From Lachnospiraceae bacterium A2 (GTDB lineage: Bacteria > Bacillota > Clostridia > Lachnospirales > Lachnospiraceae), in contig KE159636.1 in NCBI GenBank assembly GCA_000403315.2, positions 1,711,740 through 1,775,739 of the forward strand: a DNA stretch of 64,000 nucleotides, in the 5' to 3' direction. Under the pieces are notes generated by a model. That model searched no databases. It had not been told where the DNA came from and saw only the letters and a program-made list of their open reading frames with translations. Positions 43,531 to 51,316 of the stretch are shown here, one piece after another. The position numbers and the translations under genes are program-made. The stretch's first letter is position 1, and each line of letters starts with the position of its first letter.

Positions 43531-44052
43531 ATGGATTACAAAATGGTAAAGGAAGTCCACCGGAGGGTGAAGGCTTCCACAAAGGCGTTGAAGCTTGCGA
43601 TGGCCGTGCTGGCCGTGCTGTTTTTGCTGGCAGGCATAGCGTTGGACCGGGGCATGATGCTGCTGGCGTTCCTTATGGCAGGCATGTATTTCCTGTTTGA
43701 ATTTTATGCCGTGAAGGATTATGAATACGTGATGGAAGGGGACAGGTTTACGGTGACGGTCATCCATGCCAAGCGCCGCCGGAAGGAAGTGCATGAGCTG
43801 GATTTGAAGGATCTTGAGGCGGTAGCTCCACACTGGCATGGGACGGTGGCAAAATACCGTGTAAAGGGCGGCACCCAGCGGCTGCCGAAATATGACTACA
43901 CTTCTTATGAGCCGGACATCCCATACTATACCATGGTGATTCTGGAAAACCAGAAAAAAATAAAACTGCTGCTGGACCTTCCGGAAGAAATGCTCCGTGC
44001 TATGAAGCAGAGGAATCCCCAAAAGGTTTTTATGCAGGATTATGGAAAATGA
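43531..44052 (+). CDS. Membrane protein with two N-terminal helices (DUF6106-like?)
   Basis: 173 residues. Two hydrophobic helices (~22-39 and ~44-60) follow a short basic N-terminus; the remainder is a soluble domain beginning AVKDYEYVMEGDRFTVTVI, followed by RRRKEVHELDLKDLEAV, which resembles a PH-like or YdbT-like beta domain. I vaguely recall DUF6106 proteins of this shape but am not certain. The ATG lies three bases after the AraC frame with GAAAGGATGG upstream, so the two are probably co-transcribed. Function unknown. Confidence 0.65.
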   Translation: MDYKMVKEVHRRVKASTKALKLAMAVLAVLFLLAGIALDRGMMLLAFLMAGMYFLFEFYAVKDYEYVMEGDRFTVTVIHAKRRRKEVHELDLKDLEAVAPHWHGTVAKYRVKGGTQRLPKYDYTSYEPDIPYYTMVILENQKKIKLLLDLPEEMLRAMKQRNPQKVFMQDYGK

Positions 44053-44132
44053 TTGAAAATGCCTGTTTTTTATGGAATAAAAACGCAGGCAGGAAAAAGA
44101 AAGGCTACGTGTGCCTGTGGAAAGGCGAAGCG

Positions 44133-44170
44133 GCGCAATCCCTTTAAAATCGAGGGGTTGCGCTTTTTTC
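44133..44170 (+). terminator. Terminator after the AraC/membrane protein unit
   Basis: GCGCAATCCC and GGGGTTGCGC pair around TTTAAAATCGA, followed by T6. Confidence 0.82.
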
Positions 44171-44273
44171 TGTTTTTCCGGAAACCTGCCATTGTTCCCC
44201 TGTTCTGGGGCGTTTTCCCATGGGTTCCCATATGGTGGGATCTATTGATAATATTTGTGCATAATATTGAAAA

Positions 44274-44337
44274 TTGATTGAATATGCATGTTTTTTGATT
44301 GAATATGCACACAATTCAGCGGAGAAATAAGTATAAT
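44274..44337 (+). promoter_or_regulatory. Sugar ABC operon promoter with AraC-type direct repeats
   Basis: TTGATTGAATATGCA occurs twice without mismatch at 44274-44288 and 44295-44309, start-to-start distance 21 bp (two helical turns), as expected for an AraC-family activator. TATAAT follows at 44332-44337. No good -35 is seen 17 bp upstream of it, which fits an activator-dependent promoter. Confidence 0.72.
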
Positions 44338-44431
44338 CATACATAAATTCGGCAATAGAAAGGGAAAAAACTATACAAAGTGCACAATAATGCTTTCTAA
44401 AGAGCCGGAGAAAAAAAGGAGGACATGAAGA

Positions 44432-45793
44432 ATGAAAAAGAAACTTATTTCAATGCTGTTAGCAGGTGCTATGGTTCTTTCATTGGCTGCATGTGGCGGT
44501 GGCGGCGGGAACGCAAATGGCGGTTCCGGCGATTCTGGTGACGGTGGGAGCGCCCAGACAGAAGGGACAGATGAAAATGCAGGCGGAGGCTCAAGCGATG
44601 ATAATACTTTGACCGTAGCTGCATGGGACCCAGCCTTCAATATCCCAGCCCTTAAGGCAGCGGAAGCTGATTATCAGGAGAATGTGAACAAAGACTTTAA
44701 GCTTGAGATCAAAGAGCAGTCCGGTTCAAAGGATATTGAAACCCTGGTTACAACAGCCGCTTCCTCTGGGAATTATGACACGCTGCCGGACATGGTCCTG
44801 TTCCAAGACCACTGGATCCAGCAGTATGTGAGGGATTACCCAGATGCATGGCAGGATGTGAATGACATTGACATTAATTGGGATGATTTCTATGCAGAGA
44901 AAATTGACTATTCCACCATTGAAGGCAAGCATTATGGAGTACCGCTGGACGGCGGCACAGTAATATCAGCTTACCGTGTAGACCTTCTGGAAGAAGCTGG
45001 GTATTCCATTGATGATATGAAGGGAATTACATGGGAGAAGTTCATTGAAGTAGGAAAGGCAGTAAAAGAGAAGACTGGAAAAGCGCTTTTGTGCATGAAC
45101 AGCGATGGGAATGACCTGGTTTACATGATGCTCCAGGCAGAGGGCGTTTCCCAGTTTAAAGATGGAAAACCCAACATTACGGGCAACGACACGCTGAAAC
45201 AGATAGTACAGATTATTGTGGACATGACGAAAGAAGGGGTACTTCTCCTTCCGAATAGCTGGTCTGACTATACCGATTCCGCTATCCAAGGGGATCAGGT
45301 TGCAGGCGTAATCAACGGGAACTGGATTATCCCCACAATCCAGAAGGTAGAAGCCAACAGCGGAAAATGGGAAATCACTACGATGCCTACCTTAAAAGGC
45401 GGGGAAGGGTATGCGTCCAACGGCGGTTCCTCCCTTTATATTACGGCAAACTGCAAGAAGACAGACCTTGCAAAAGATTTCCTTGCATATACCTTTGGAA
45501 AGAGCACAGTAACTTATGACAAAGCCCTGAAAGACGGCGGCGTTGTTTCTACATATATCCCGGCTGGTAAGTCTGAGGTTTACAATGAGGGCGTGGAATT
45601 TTTCAACAACACCCCGATTTACGCACAGATTTCTGAAATGGGTTCCCATGTAAAGACTATTGAGCAGAGCCCATACCACTATACCTGCCGTGAGAAACTT
45701 GGCGCAGCTATCATCAATATCGTGAACGGCGGGGATATTGACGAGGAGCTGAAAAACGCAGAAGACCAATTGAATTTTGAGATGGGAAATTAA
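44432..45793 (+). CDS. Sugar ABC transporter substrate-binding lipoprotein (CUT1 type)
   Basis: 453 residues. Lipoprotein signal MKKKLISMLLAGAMVLSLAA then lipid cysteine C21, with a Gly/Ser/Asp-rich tether to ~residue 50. The body is a family 1 solute-binding protein: TLTVAAWDPAFNIPALKAAE, then MVLFQDHWIQQYV and GDQVAGVINGNWIIPTIQ. It captures an oligosaccharide outside the membrane and delivers it to the two permeases encoded next. The ATPase gene is absent, so a shared MsmK-type ATPase from elsewhere is likely. AAAAGGAGG precedes the ATG. Sugar identity unknown; galactosides are possible because of the lacZ neighbour. Confidence 0.9.
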   Translation: MKKKLISMLLAGAMVLSLAACGGGGGNANGGSGDSGDGGSAQTEGTDENAGGGSSDDNTLTVAAWDPAFNIPALKAAEADYQENVNKDFKLEIKEQSGSKDIETLVTTAASSGNYDTLPDMVLFQDHWIQQYVRDYPDAWQDVNDIDINWDDFYAEKIDYSTIEGKHYGVPLDGGTVISAYRVDLLEEAGYSIDDMKGITWEKFIEVGKAVKEKTGKALLCMNSDGNDLVYMMLQAEGVSQFKDGKPNITGNDTLKQIVQIIVDMTKEGVLLLPNSWSDYTDSAIQGDQVAGVINGNWIIPTIQKVEANSGKWEITTMPTLKGGEGYASNGGSSLYITANCKKTDLAKDFLAYTFGKSTVTYDKALKDGGVVSTYIPAGKSEVYNEGVEFFNNTPIYAQISEMGSHVKTIEQSPYHYTCREKLGAAIINIVNGGDIDEELKNAEDQLNFEMGN

Positions 45794-45819
45794 TGGAAAA
45801 ATAATAAAGCAAAAAAAGA

Positions 45820-45852
45820 GGACGGGGAAGGCGGTCTGCCGTTTTCCCCGCC
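45820..45852 (+). other. Intercistronic hairpin after the binding-protein gene
   Basis: GGACGGGGAAGGCGG and CCGTTTTCCCCGCC pair imperfectly. Hairpins at this place commonly protect the binding-protein mRNA and reduce readthrough into the permeases. Confidence 0.5.
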
Positions 45853-45936
45853 TTATTTGAAATCCCGCAGCCAGCAACGCCAAAGCAGGCGCGCTATGGT
45901 GTGCAGCAGGGATTTCCCGTGAAAGGAGGATTCCAG

Positions 45937-46836
45937 ATGGAAAAGAAAAAGGGGGCGAATCTGCTTCAGAAGCAGTCAAGGGCCGGGTGGATATTCTTGG
46001 CTCCTGCAACCCTGATGATTGCGGTGATGAGCTTCTGGCCAATGATTAGTGCATTTATCACTTCATTGAAGACTGGCTCCAGTGCAAATATGGAGTGGGC
46101 AAGCCCGGTGACTTATAACTATACCAGAATGTTTGCGGATAAGCTTTTTATGCGTTCAGTAGGGAATACATTCCTGTATTTGGCAATTCAAGTGCCAATC
46201 ATGCTGATATTAGCAATTCTCTTGGCACAGCTCTTGAACAATAAAGATTTACGGCTGAAAGGGTTTTTCCGTACCTGCGTATTCCTTCCATGCGCAACTG
46301 CGCTGGTTTCTTATTCCCTGATTTTCAAGTCATTATTTGCCACTGAAGGACTGGTGAACGCAATCCTTGTAAACCTTGGCATTTTATCCGAGAATTATAA
46401 TTTCTTAGGCAATTCCACCAGTGCAAAGATTGTCATTATCCTTGCATTGATTTGGAGATGGACCGGCTATAACATGGTGTTCTATCTGGCAGGTCTCCAG
46501 AACATTGAATATTCCGTATATGAAGCTGCCAAGATTGACGGGGCAAATGGCTGGAAAACCTTCTGGAACATTACTGTCCCCCTCCTGAAGCCGACGATTA
46601 TCATGACATTCATCATGTCAATCAACGGTACCTTACAGCTCTTCGATGAGTCTGTGAACTTAACCAACGGAGGGCCTGCAAACTCCACGATTACCATGTC
46701 CCACTACATTTATAACAACACCTTCGGAACGGGCGTTGCAAACTTTGGGTATGCAACTGCAATGGCATTTTTCGTATTCATCATGGTGGGCATCTTGGCC
46801 TTAATCAATATGAAAGTAGGTGATACGCGTGACTGA
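45937..46836 (+). CDS. Sugar ABC transporter permease (MalF/UgpA type)
   Basis: 299 residues from ATG 45937 with AAAGGAGG upstream. Six hydrophobic segments; the ATPase-docking EAA loop appears as YEAAKIDGANGWKTFWNITVP near residue 195 (shown here in part as EAAKIDGANGWKTF). Pairs with the next permease to form the transmembrane channel. It overlaps the next gene by 8 bp. Confidence 0.9.
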   Translation: MEKKKGANLLQKQSRAGWIFLAPATLMIAVMSFWPMISAFITSLKTGSSANMEWASPVTYNYTRMFADKLFMRSVGNTFLYLAIQVPIMLILAILLAQLLNNKDLRLKGFFRTCVFLPCATALVSYSLIFKSLFATEGLVNAILVNLGILSENYNFLGNSTSAKIVIILALIWRWTGYNMVFYLAGLQNIEYSVYEAAKIDGANGWKTFWNITVPLLKPTIIMTFIMSINGTLQLFDESVNLTNGGPANSTITMSHYIYNNTFGTGVANFGYATAMAFFVFIMVGILALINMKVGDTRD

Positions 46837-47662
46837 GAAAAAGAACAGAAGCATGATCCAGCGGCGGTTAATCCCAACTTATATTTTCCTAGGGATTGTG
46901 GCATTTATTTCCGTATTCCCCTTTTATTGGATGATTTCCGCAGCAACGAATACATCCTTTGATGTTGCGCAGGGGCGTATCCTGCCGGGGGGTTATCTGC
47001 TTGAAAATTTCAAGAACTTGACGGCAGGGAACCAAAGCCTGTGGGGAGCTATGGGAAATTCTTTTCTATATGCACTTGTACAGACTATCTTAGCTTTGCT
47101 GATTTGTTCGCTGGCAGGCTATGGGTTTGAATTGTACCATGATAAGAAGAAGGATATGGTATTTGCTATCCTGCTTCTTGCCATGATGATTCCCGGGGTT
47201 GCTACGATGATTCCCCTGTTTAAAATGATTTCAACGATGAAGCTGTTAAACACTGTCTGGGCGTTTATCCTCCCGGCAATTTCCACTCCGTTCCTGATTA
47301 TGATGTTCCGCCAGAATTCAAGGAACTTCCCCATAGACGTAATGGAGGCGGCAAGGATTGACGGCCTGACAGAATTCCAGATTTTCTTCCGTATGTATAT
47401 GCCTATGATGAAATCTACCTATGCGGCAGCAGCAGTTATCACATTTATGAACGCTTGGAATGCATACCTGTGGCCAAAGGTAACTATGACGGATCCAAAG
47501 GCCCAGACTATGCCTATGCTGATTGCAAACCTTGCTTCTGGGTATACCACGGATTACGGCGTACTGATGCTTGGGGTATTGTTCTGCTCCGTTCCTACGA
47601 TGGTTATTTTCTTCGTATTGCAGAAACAGTTTGCAGAAGGTATTACTGGCGCAGTAAAATAA
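46829..47662 (+). CDS. Sugar ABC transporter permease (MalG/UgpE type)
   Basis: 277 residues from GTG 46829, which has AGTAGG eight bases upstream and overlaps the previous gene's TGA; a GTG at 46820 is also in frame. Six hydrophobic segments and the EAA loop MEAARIDGLTEFQIFFRMY (~173-191). C-terminus QFAEGITGAVK is typical of CUT1 partner permeases. No ATPase gene follows. Confidence 0.9.
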   Translation: MTEKKNRSMIQRRLIPTYIFLGIVAFISVFPFYWMISAATNTSFDVAQGRILPGGYLLENFKNLTAGNQSLWGAMGNSFLYALVQTILALLICSLAGYGFELYHDKKKDMVFAILLLAMMIPGVATMIPLFKMISTMKLLNTVWAFILPAISTPFLIMMFRQNSRNFPIDVMEAARIDGLTEFQIFFRMYMPMMKSTYAAAAVITFMNAWNAYLWPKVTMTDPKAQTMPMLIANLASGYTTDYGVLMLGVLFCSVPTMVIFFVLQKQFAEGITGAVK

Positions 47663-47725
47663 AAAGATATGGCATAAGGCGGTTTGGCCGCTAACGCCAT
47701 AATTTTAGAAATGTTATTATTCAGT

Positions 47726-47766
47726 CCGGCATCCTTCACAGTATTGTGCTGGGATGCTGGATTTTT
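47726..47766 (+). terminator. Terminator-like hairpin between permease and unassigned gene
   Basis: CCGGCATCC and GGATGCTGG pair around TTCACAGTATTGTGCTG, itself able to form a small inner stem, followed by ATTTTTA. It may only attenuate transcription, because the next gene shares orientation and context. Confidence 0.6.
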
Positions 47767-47810
47767 ATACCCAATTTTAAGAAATTTTTCTAGGAAAGGA
47801 GTTTTGGAAC

Positions 47811-49643
47811 ATGAGTGAATTTATTTTGAATGTCATCCACAGGCCTGAAATGGTGCCGGAGTATTCCGCTACTGTGACTGGCCATGGGAAAGAGGAGGAT
47901 ATCGGCGATAAAAAGCTGCTGACAGAATCCCTTGATATTTTCAAGACCCAGCAGAGGCTTGCCCATGAAAACGGCCTGAAAGTCACTATCCATATGACAT
48001 ATGCGTCCCTCTTTAACGATGAGGCCGTGCAGATTGCAAAGGACGACCATGAAACATATGGGGATGAGATAGCGTTGTCATTGCTGGGACTTCCCTGCGA
48101 GCAGTTCCGGGAAAAATATAAGACCAAGGATTTCTGCATTTGGATGTTTTCCATGGAAGACAAAAAGGCCATTGTGGACGACGTGTTTGGCAAGTTTTAT
48201 GAGCGGTTCGGCTTCTATCCGGAATCCACCGGCTCCTATTACATGGATGCAGAGCTGACGAATTATATTAAGGAAAAATACCCCATGGTGAAATGCGCCA
48301 TAGCCACCTGCTGGGAAGAAGGGCCGAAGGCTTACCACACCTGCAACAATTCCTGGTACACGCTGTTTGACGGAGGCCCATGGGCGCCTTGGATTCCCTC
48401 CAAGCAGAATACCCATGCGCCTGCGGCAAATGAGGCAGAGGACAGCGGGATTGTGGCGATTCCCCACCTTTCCCGCGACCTGCTGGCCTGCTATGACGGC
48501 AACGGCTCCAACTTTGGGACCCATCCACAGAATGTGCTCCGGGGCATGATTTACGATTCCAAGACATGGGAATTCCCATATCTTTATAACCTGATTGACC
48601 AATACCGTGCGCAGGAAAAATACAACAATGGCTATGCCTACAATATGATGTTTGTAGGGCCGGGCTGGATGAACAAAATGGGCCGCTGGGAAGCCCCCTA
48701 TGAGCTTCTCTTGAAATCTTATTCTGAAGGCTGCAAGTATTACGGCGACCTGAAAAAAGAGGGTAAGCTGATTGACATGACTATGTCTGAATTTGCAGAC
48801 TACTACCGGAAGAAGAAATCTTATACCGAGCCGGAGTGCGCCCTGTGGAGGGATATCCTGTATGGTTCAGACAAGCAGCTCTTTTGGTACACGGATCCCT
48901 ATATGCGGGCAGGGGTAAATATGGACCAGGGCGGGGCAATCTTTGATCTGCGCCCGTATGCGGCAAAGCTGAAATGGGAAGTGGGAATTGGGACAAAGCA
49001 TGTGCAGGATGCTTCTTACCCCTTCTTAATCCAGGAAAAATACCGCGCCGGCTATTTCACCCATTATGCCGGGGAGGGGACCATCCGCAGCGCGAAGCTG
49101 TGCTATCAAGGGGAAGAAGTGGATTTATGCTTATGCCGCACAAAAGCCCATTTCTCACAGGAAGGGAATACCCGCATCCTGACCCTAGACCCAGTGGAAA
49201 TTGAGTTCTATGATTTGACCGTGAAATTACAGACTAGGCTGCAGTTCCCAGAAGGGGAAGGGACCATCCATATTGAGCGGGAGATTTTGGAAATGAGCCG
49301 CCCAGATGCAACGGTGGAAATCAATGAATACATGGTAGCTTGCTATGGGACCACGGAGTACCCGGAGGATATGAATGGGATTGTGCTGCGCTGTGAGGGC
49401 AGTGAGCCCAAGGAGCTTGTGTACAATTACCAGTGCAGGGAGGAGAGCCTTGCAGGGGCAAAAGAAGTGTCAGCGGTAATCCCCGCCATTGAAACAAAGG
49501 TTTCCATGGGGGCATCCCATGGCGCAGAGGGGTATGTCCGGGAGGGCTATGCATTTTCCCCAATGTTTACGCTGGGATATAAAAAGCAAGTATCAGATAA
49601 GGAGGTGTTTGCCACATGGCTCAAGCTGGAAAAGGCAGATTAA
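47811..49643 (+). CDS. Unassigned 610-residue protein, possible carbohydrate-active enzyme
   Basis: I do not recognise the family. Residues ~40-240 have an alternating beta/alpha pattern like NodB or GH57-type barrels: AHENGLKVTIHMTYASL, then KDDHETYGDEIALSLLG (acidic D-D-H-E cluster), then FGFYPESTGSYYMDAELT and MVKCAIATCWEEGPKAY. Conserved-looking aromatic/acidic loops follow (WYTLFDGGPWAPWIP; YDGNGSNFGTHPQN). Residues ~410-600 are beta-rich, a possible accessory domain. No signal peptide, so cytoplasmic. It follows the sugar ABC transporter and probably acts on the imported sugar, as a hydrolase, deacetylase or lyase (inference). AAAGGAG ribosome binding site. A 72-residue gene overlaps its last 28 bases. 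Confidence 0.7.
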   Translation: MSEFILNVIHRPEMVPEYSATVTGHGKEEDIGDKKLLTESLDIFKTQQRLAHENGLKVTIHMTYASLFNDEAVQIAKDDHETYGDEIALSLLGLPCEQFREKYKTKDFCIWMFSMEDKKAIVDDVFGKFYERFGFYPESTGSYYMDAELTNYIKEKYPMVKCAIATCWEEGPKAYHTCNNSWYTLFDGGPWAPWIPSKQNTHAPAANEAEDSGIVAIPHLSRDLLACYDGNGSNFGTHPQNVLRGMIYDSKTWEFPYLYNLIDQYRAQEKYNNGYAYNMMFVGPGWMNKMGRWEAPYELLLKSYSEGCKYYGDLKKEGKLIDMTMSEFADYYRKKKSYTEPECALWRDILYGSDKQLFWYTDPYMRAGVNMDQGGAIFDLRPYAAKLKWEVGIGTKHVQDASYPFLIQEKYRAGYFTHYAGEGTIRSAKLCYQGEEVDLCLCRTKAHFSQEGNTRILTLDPVEIEFYDLTVKLQTRLQFPEGEGTIHIEREILEMSRPDATVEINEYMVACYGTTEYPEDMNGIVLRCEGSEPKELVYNYQCREESLAGAKEVSAVIPAIETKVSMGASHGAEGYVREGYAFSPMFTLGYKKQVSDKEVFATWLKLEKAD

Positions 49644-49834
49644 ATTATAGGTGCCCTGCATGTTTTATGAGGGATTTGGATATTGATATGTTTTATGATA
49701 AAGAAAAAGAGGAGTATTACTGCCTGCGCTGCCAGTTTACAGGGAAGGAAGCGGATGTGCTCAAAGGGAATGAGATGGTACGGGTGAAATATGGGGCAAT
49801 GTACCAGAGGTTTGGGAAGTTTGATTTTGATTAA
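49616..49834 (+). CDS. Small zinc-ribbon-like protein
   Basis: 72 residues. Two cysteine pairs, CPAC and CLRC, 21 residues apart suggest a zinc ribbon; the rest is acidic and aromatic (DLDIDMFYDKEKEEYY). An ideal AAGGAGGTG lies within the 3' end of the preceding gene, with which it overlaps by 28 bases, so translation is coupled. The length and Cys spacing resemble small DNA/RNA-associated or chaperone-like ribbons, but no function is known. An R2 element begins 8 bp after its stop. Confidence 0.7.
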   Translation: MAQAGKGRLNYRCPACFMRDLDIDMFYDKEKEEYYCLRCQFTGKEADVLKGNEMVRVKYGAMYQRFGKFDFD

Positions 49835-49841
49835 AGGGCTA

Positions 49842-50001
49842 GAGCGTGTCTGAAAATTGCTTTCTGCAAGATTCCGTCCCAATTTGCATCAGATTTTATG
49901 CTGGATTTGGGAGGTGTAGTGGGCTACATTGACGAAATGCAGCATATAATCCGGTGTAAAGTGGGGCGGAAAATTGTAGGAATGAATTTTCAGACATGCT
50001 C
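49842..50001. repeat. R2 160-bp inverted-repeat element, copy 3
   Basis: GAGCGTGTCTGAAAATT to TTTTCAGACATGCTC, TA on both sides (49840-49841 and 50002-50003), exactly 160 bp. The interior is the reverse complement of copy 1 with few changes, including GTAGTGGGCTAC at the centre, so the two lie in opposite orientations. Confidence 0.85.
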
Positions 50002-50034
50002 TAGGCTGGAACTGAGATGCCAGCGGAGTTTGCG

Positions 50035-50157
50035 TTAGGCAAATTTTACTGGAAAGGCGGGGGAAGGCGGCATAGCGGGGCTGCGTCAACGGATGACAAC
50101 GCGGCAAATGGAAATTTAGGCAAGTAAAAACGTCGATATTTAACCGCCGGAGTAATA
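50035..50157. repeat. R3 element fragment with one terminus
   Basis: Ends in ATTTAACCGCCGGAGTAATA at 50157 and carries the arm GGCAAGTAAAAACGTCG with GGCGGCATAGCGGGGC, matching the left arm of the 7222 copy in reverse. The other end is missing. It abuts the MarR pseudogene, replacing its last codons. Confidence 0.7.
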
Positions 50158-50396
50158 GTGTCTGTACCTCTGGGGAAAGATCTCCCAAAAGTTGTGTTTC
50201 CATATATTCCATATCCTGTTCCGCCTGTTTGCAGAATGTTTCCCCAAGGGCGGTAATCCCAACATATTTGATCCGCTTATCCTCTTTATCCCCCGAAACA
50301 GCCACCAGGCCTTTTTGCTCCAGACGGGAAATCAATCCGGCAGTGGTTTTTTCCATCCAATGCCAACACCTTAATGATATGATACCCTTCGTGTGA
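50158..50396 (-). pseudogene. MarR-family regulator remnant, interrupted by R3
   Basis: Minus-strand fragments of a winged-helix protein: HEGYHIIKVLALDG in one frame, then TTAGLISRLEQKGLVAV followed by DKEDKRIKYVGITALGE and MEYMETQLLGDLSPEVQ in another. The frame change at about 50345-50355 also seems to delete much of the DNA-binding helices. The C-terminus runs into the R3 terminus after SPEVQT. No start codon or ribosome binding site remains for the whole. The apparent 213-residue open frame over this region is a chimera with R3 and R2 sequence. Confidence 0.72.
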
Positions 50397-50453
50397 GCGC
50401 TCTCAGTTCTCTGGGGCAGGATAAGAAATGAACCGTTGCCCCAACTTGCGGCC

Positions 50454-50870
50454 TTAAAAATATTCTCCGTCCAGATACGCTTCATACTCTGAAAACGCTT
50501 CTTCTTCCATCTCATCCAACAGGTATACAAAACAGGTTTCTATGATATCAGCCCATGCCAGCAGAAGCTTGGTTTGCTCCTCCGTCAGCAGGCAGTTGCT
50601 CCCTAACATTCCGTCGGGGGCTGCCCAAACCCTTGATAAATGGATGATTGCCACAATATCTGATACAAGTTCCCGGTTAATGGCTGCGGCAGAAAGTTCT
50701 TCCGCCAGCGCCCTTAGGCATTCCATCACTTCTATAAAATTTTCTTCGTGCAGTTCGCCGCGGAAGGGACGTAAGCTCCCTAAAAACCCATGTTCCCATT
50801 TCGGGTTATGGACATCGCTGTGCCTTGAGGAATGGAAGGCCAGTAATTCTTTCGCTTCATTAGGTTCCAT
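50454..50870 (-). CDS. Unrecognised 138-residue acidic protein
   Basis: Starts MEPNEAKELLAFHSSRHSD with AGAAAGGAG upstream; an upstream extension to 50987 lacks a ribosome binding site. Mostly helical by pattern, with FIEVMECLRALAEELSAAA and TKLLLAWADIIETCFVYLLDE, and an acidic C-terminus (EEEAFSEYEAYLDGEY). No membrane segment, metal motif or known domain was recognised. It is transcribed away from the MarR gene. Could be a small regulatory or stress protein; function unknown. Confidence 0.65.
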   Translation of the reverse strand: MEPNEAKELLAFHSSRHSDVHNPKWEHGFLGSLRPFRGELHEENFIEVMECLRALAEELSAAAINRELVSDIVAIIHLSRVWAAPDGMLGSNCLLTEEQTKLLLAWADIIETCFVYLLDEMEEEAFSEYEAYLDGEYF

Positions 50871-51031
50871 AGGCGGTATCTCCTTTCTCTTACTGTGCAC
50901 CGCTTCAGGCAGTGCAATATTCACTAAATATGATACCATAGATTCGGCAGCATTGAAATAGGCAGCAAGGCCTTTTGCCCCTATCATATCGGTTTTTATA
51001 AAAAATGGGGAAACTCAAATGAAATACCGTA

Positions 51032-51064
51032 TTGACAAAAAAGAAAATTAGTACTAACATGTTA
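51032..51064 (+). promoter_or_regulatory. Promoter with MarR-type palindrome
   Basis: TTGACA (51032-51037) and TAACAT (51055-51060) are 17 bp apart. TAACATGTTA (51055-51064) is a perfect palindrome overlapping the -10, a natural site for the MarR regulator encoded downstream. Confidence 0.6.
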
Positions 51065-51087
51065 AAAAGTAAATAGATAACAATATT

Positions 51088-51250
51088 AACTATTTATTTC
51101 CGCGAGCAATGAGCCAAGCAGCCGCGCTTGCGCGGATATTTGGCGAATGCCGCGAGGGTAAGTGCCCTGCGGGTGCAAATACCCAGCCCCTTGGGGCGGA
51201 AAGAACAAGCCGGGTCATGTCCCGTAGCTTGCTGCGGGGTATTTGGCTAA
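51088..51250. repeat. R3 core fragment
   Basis: Matches about 7330-7470 of the longest R3 copy (CAATGAGCCAAGCAGCC, CGAATGCCGCGAGGG, GTAGCTTGCTGCGGGG), with a small insertion in the middle and no terminal repeat. It lies in the 5' leader of the MarR gene, between promoter and start codon. Confidence 0.72.
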
Positions 51251-51316
51251 CTAATATGTTTTCCTGCACTTATGCCCAAAATGGGGCAGATCACCAAAGA
51301 AATGGGGAAAAGAATT

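Noticed and set aside
49889..50530. 213-codon minus-strand frame
   Set aside because: Chimera running from MarR remnant through R3 and R2 elements; only the MarR-like part is meaningful and it is broken.
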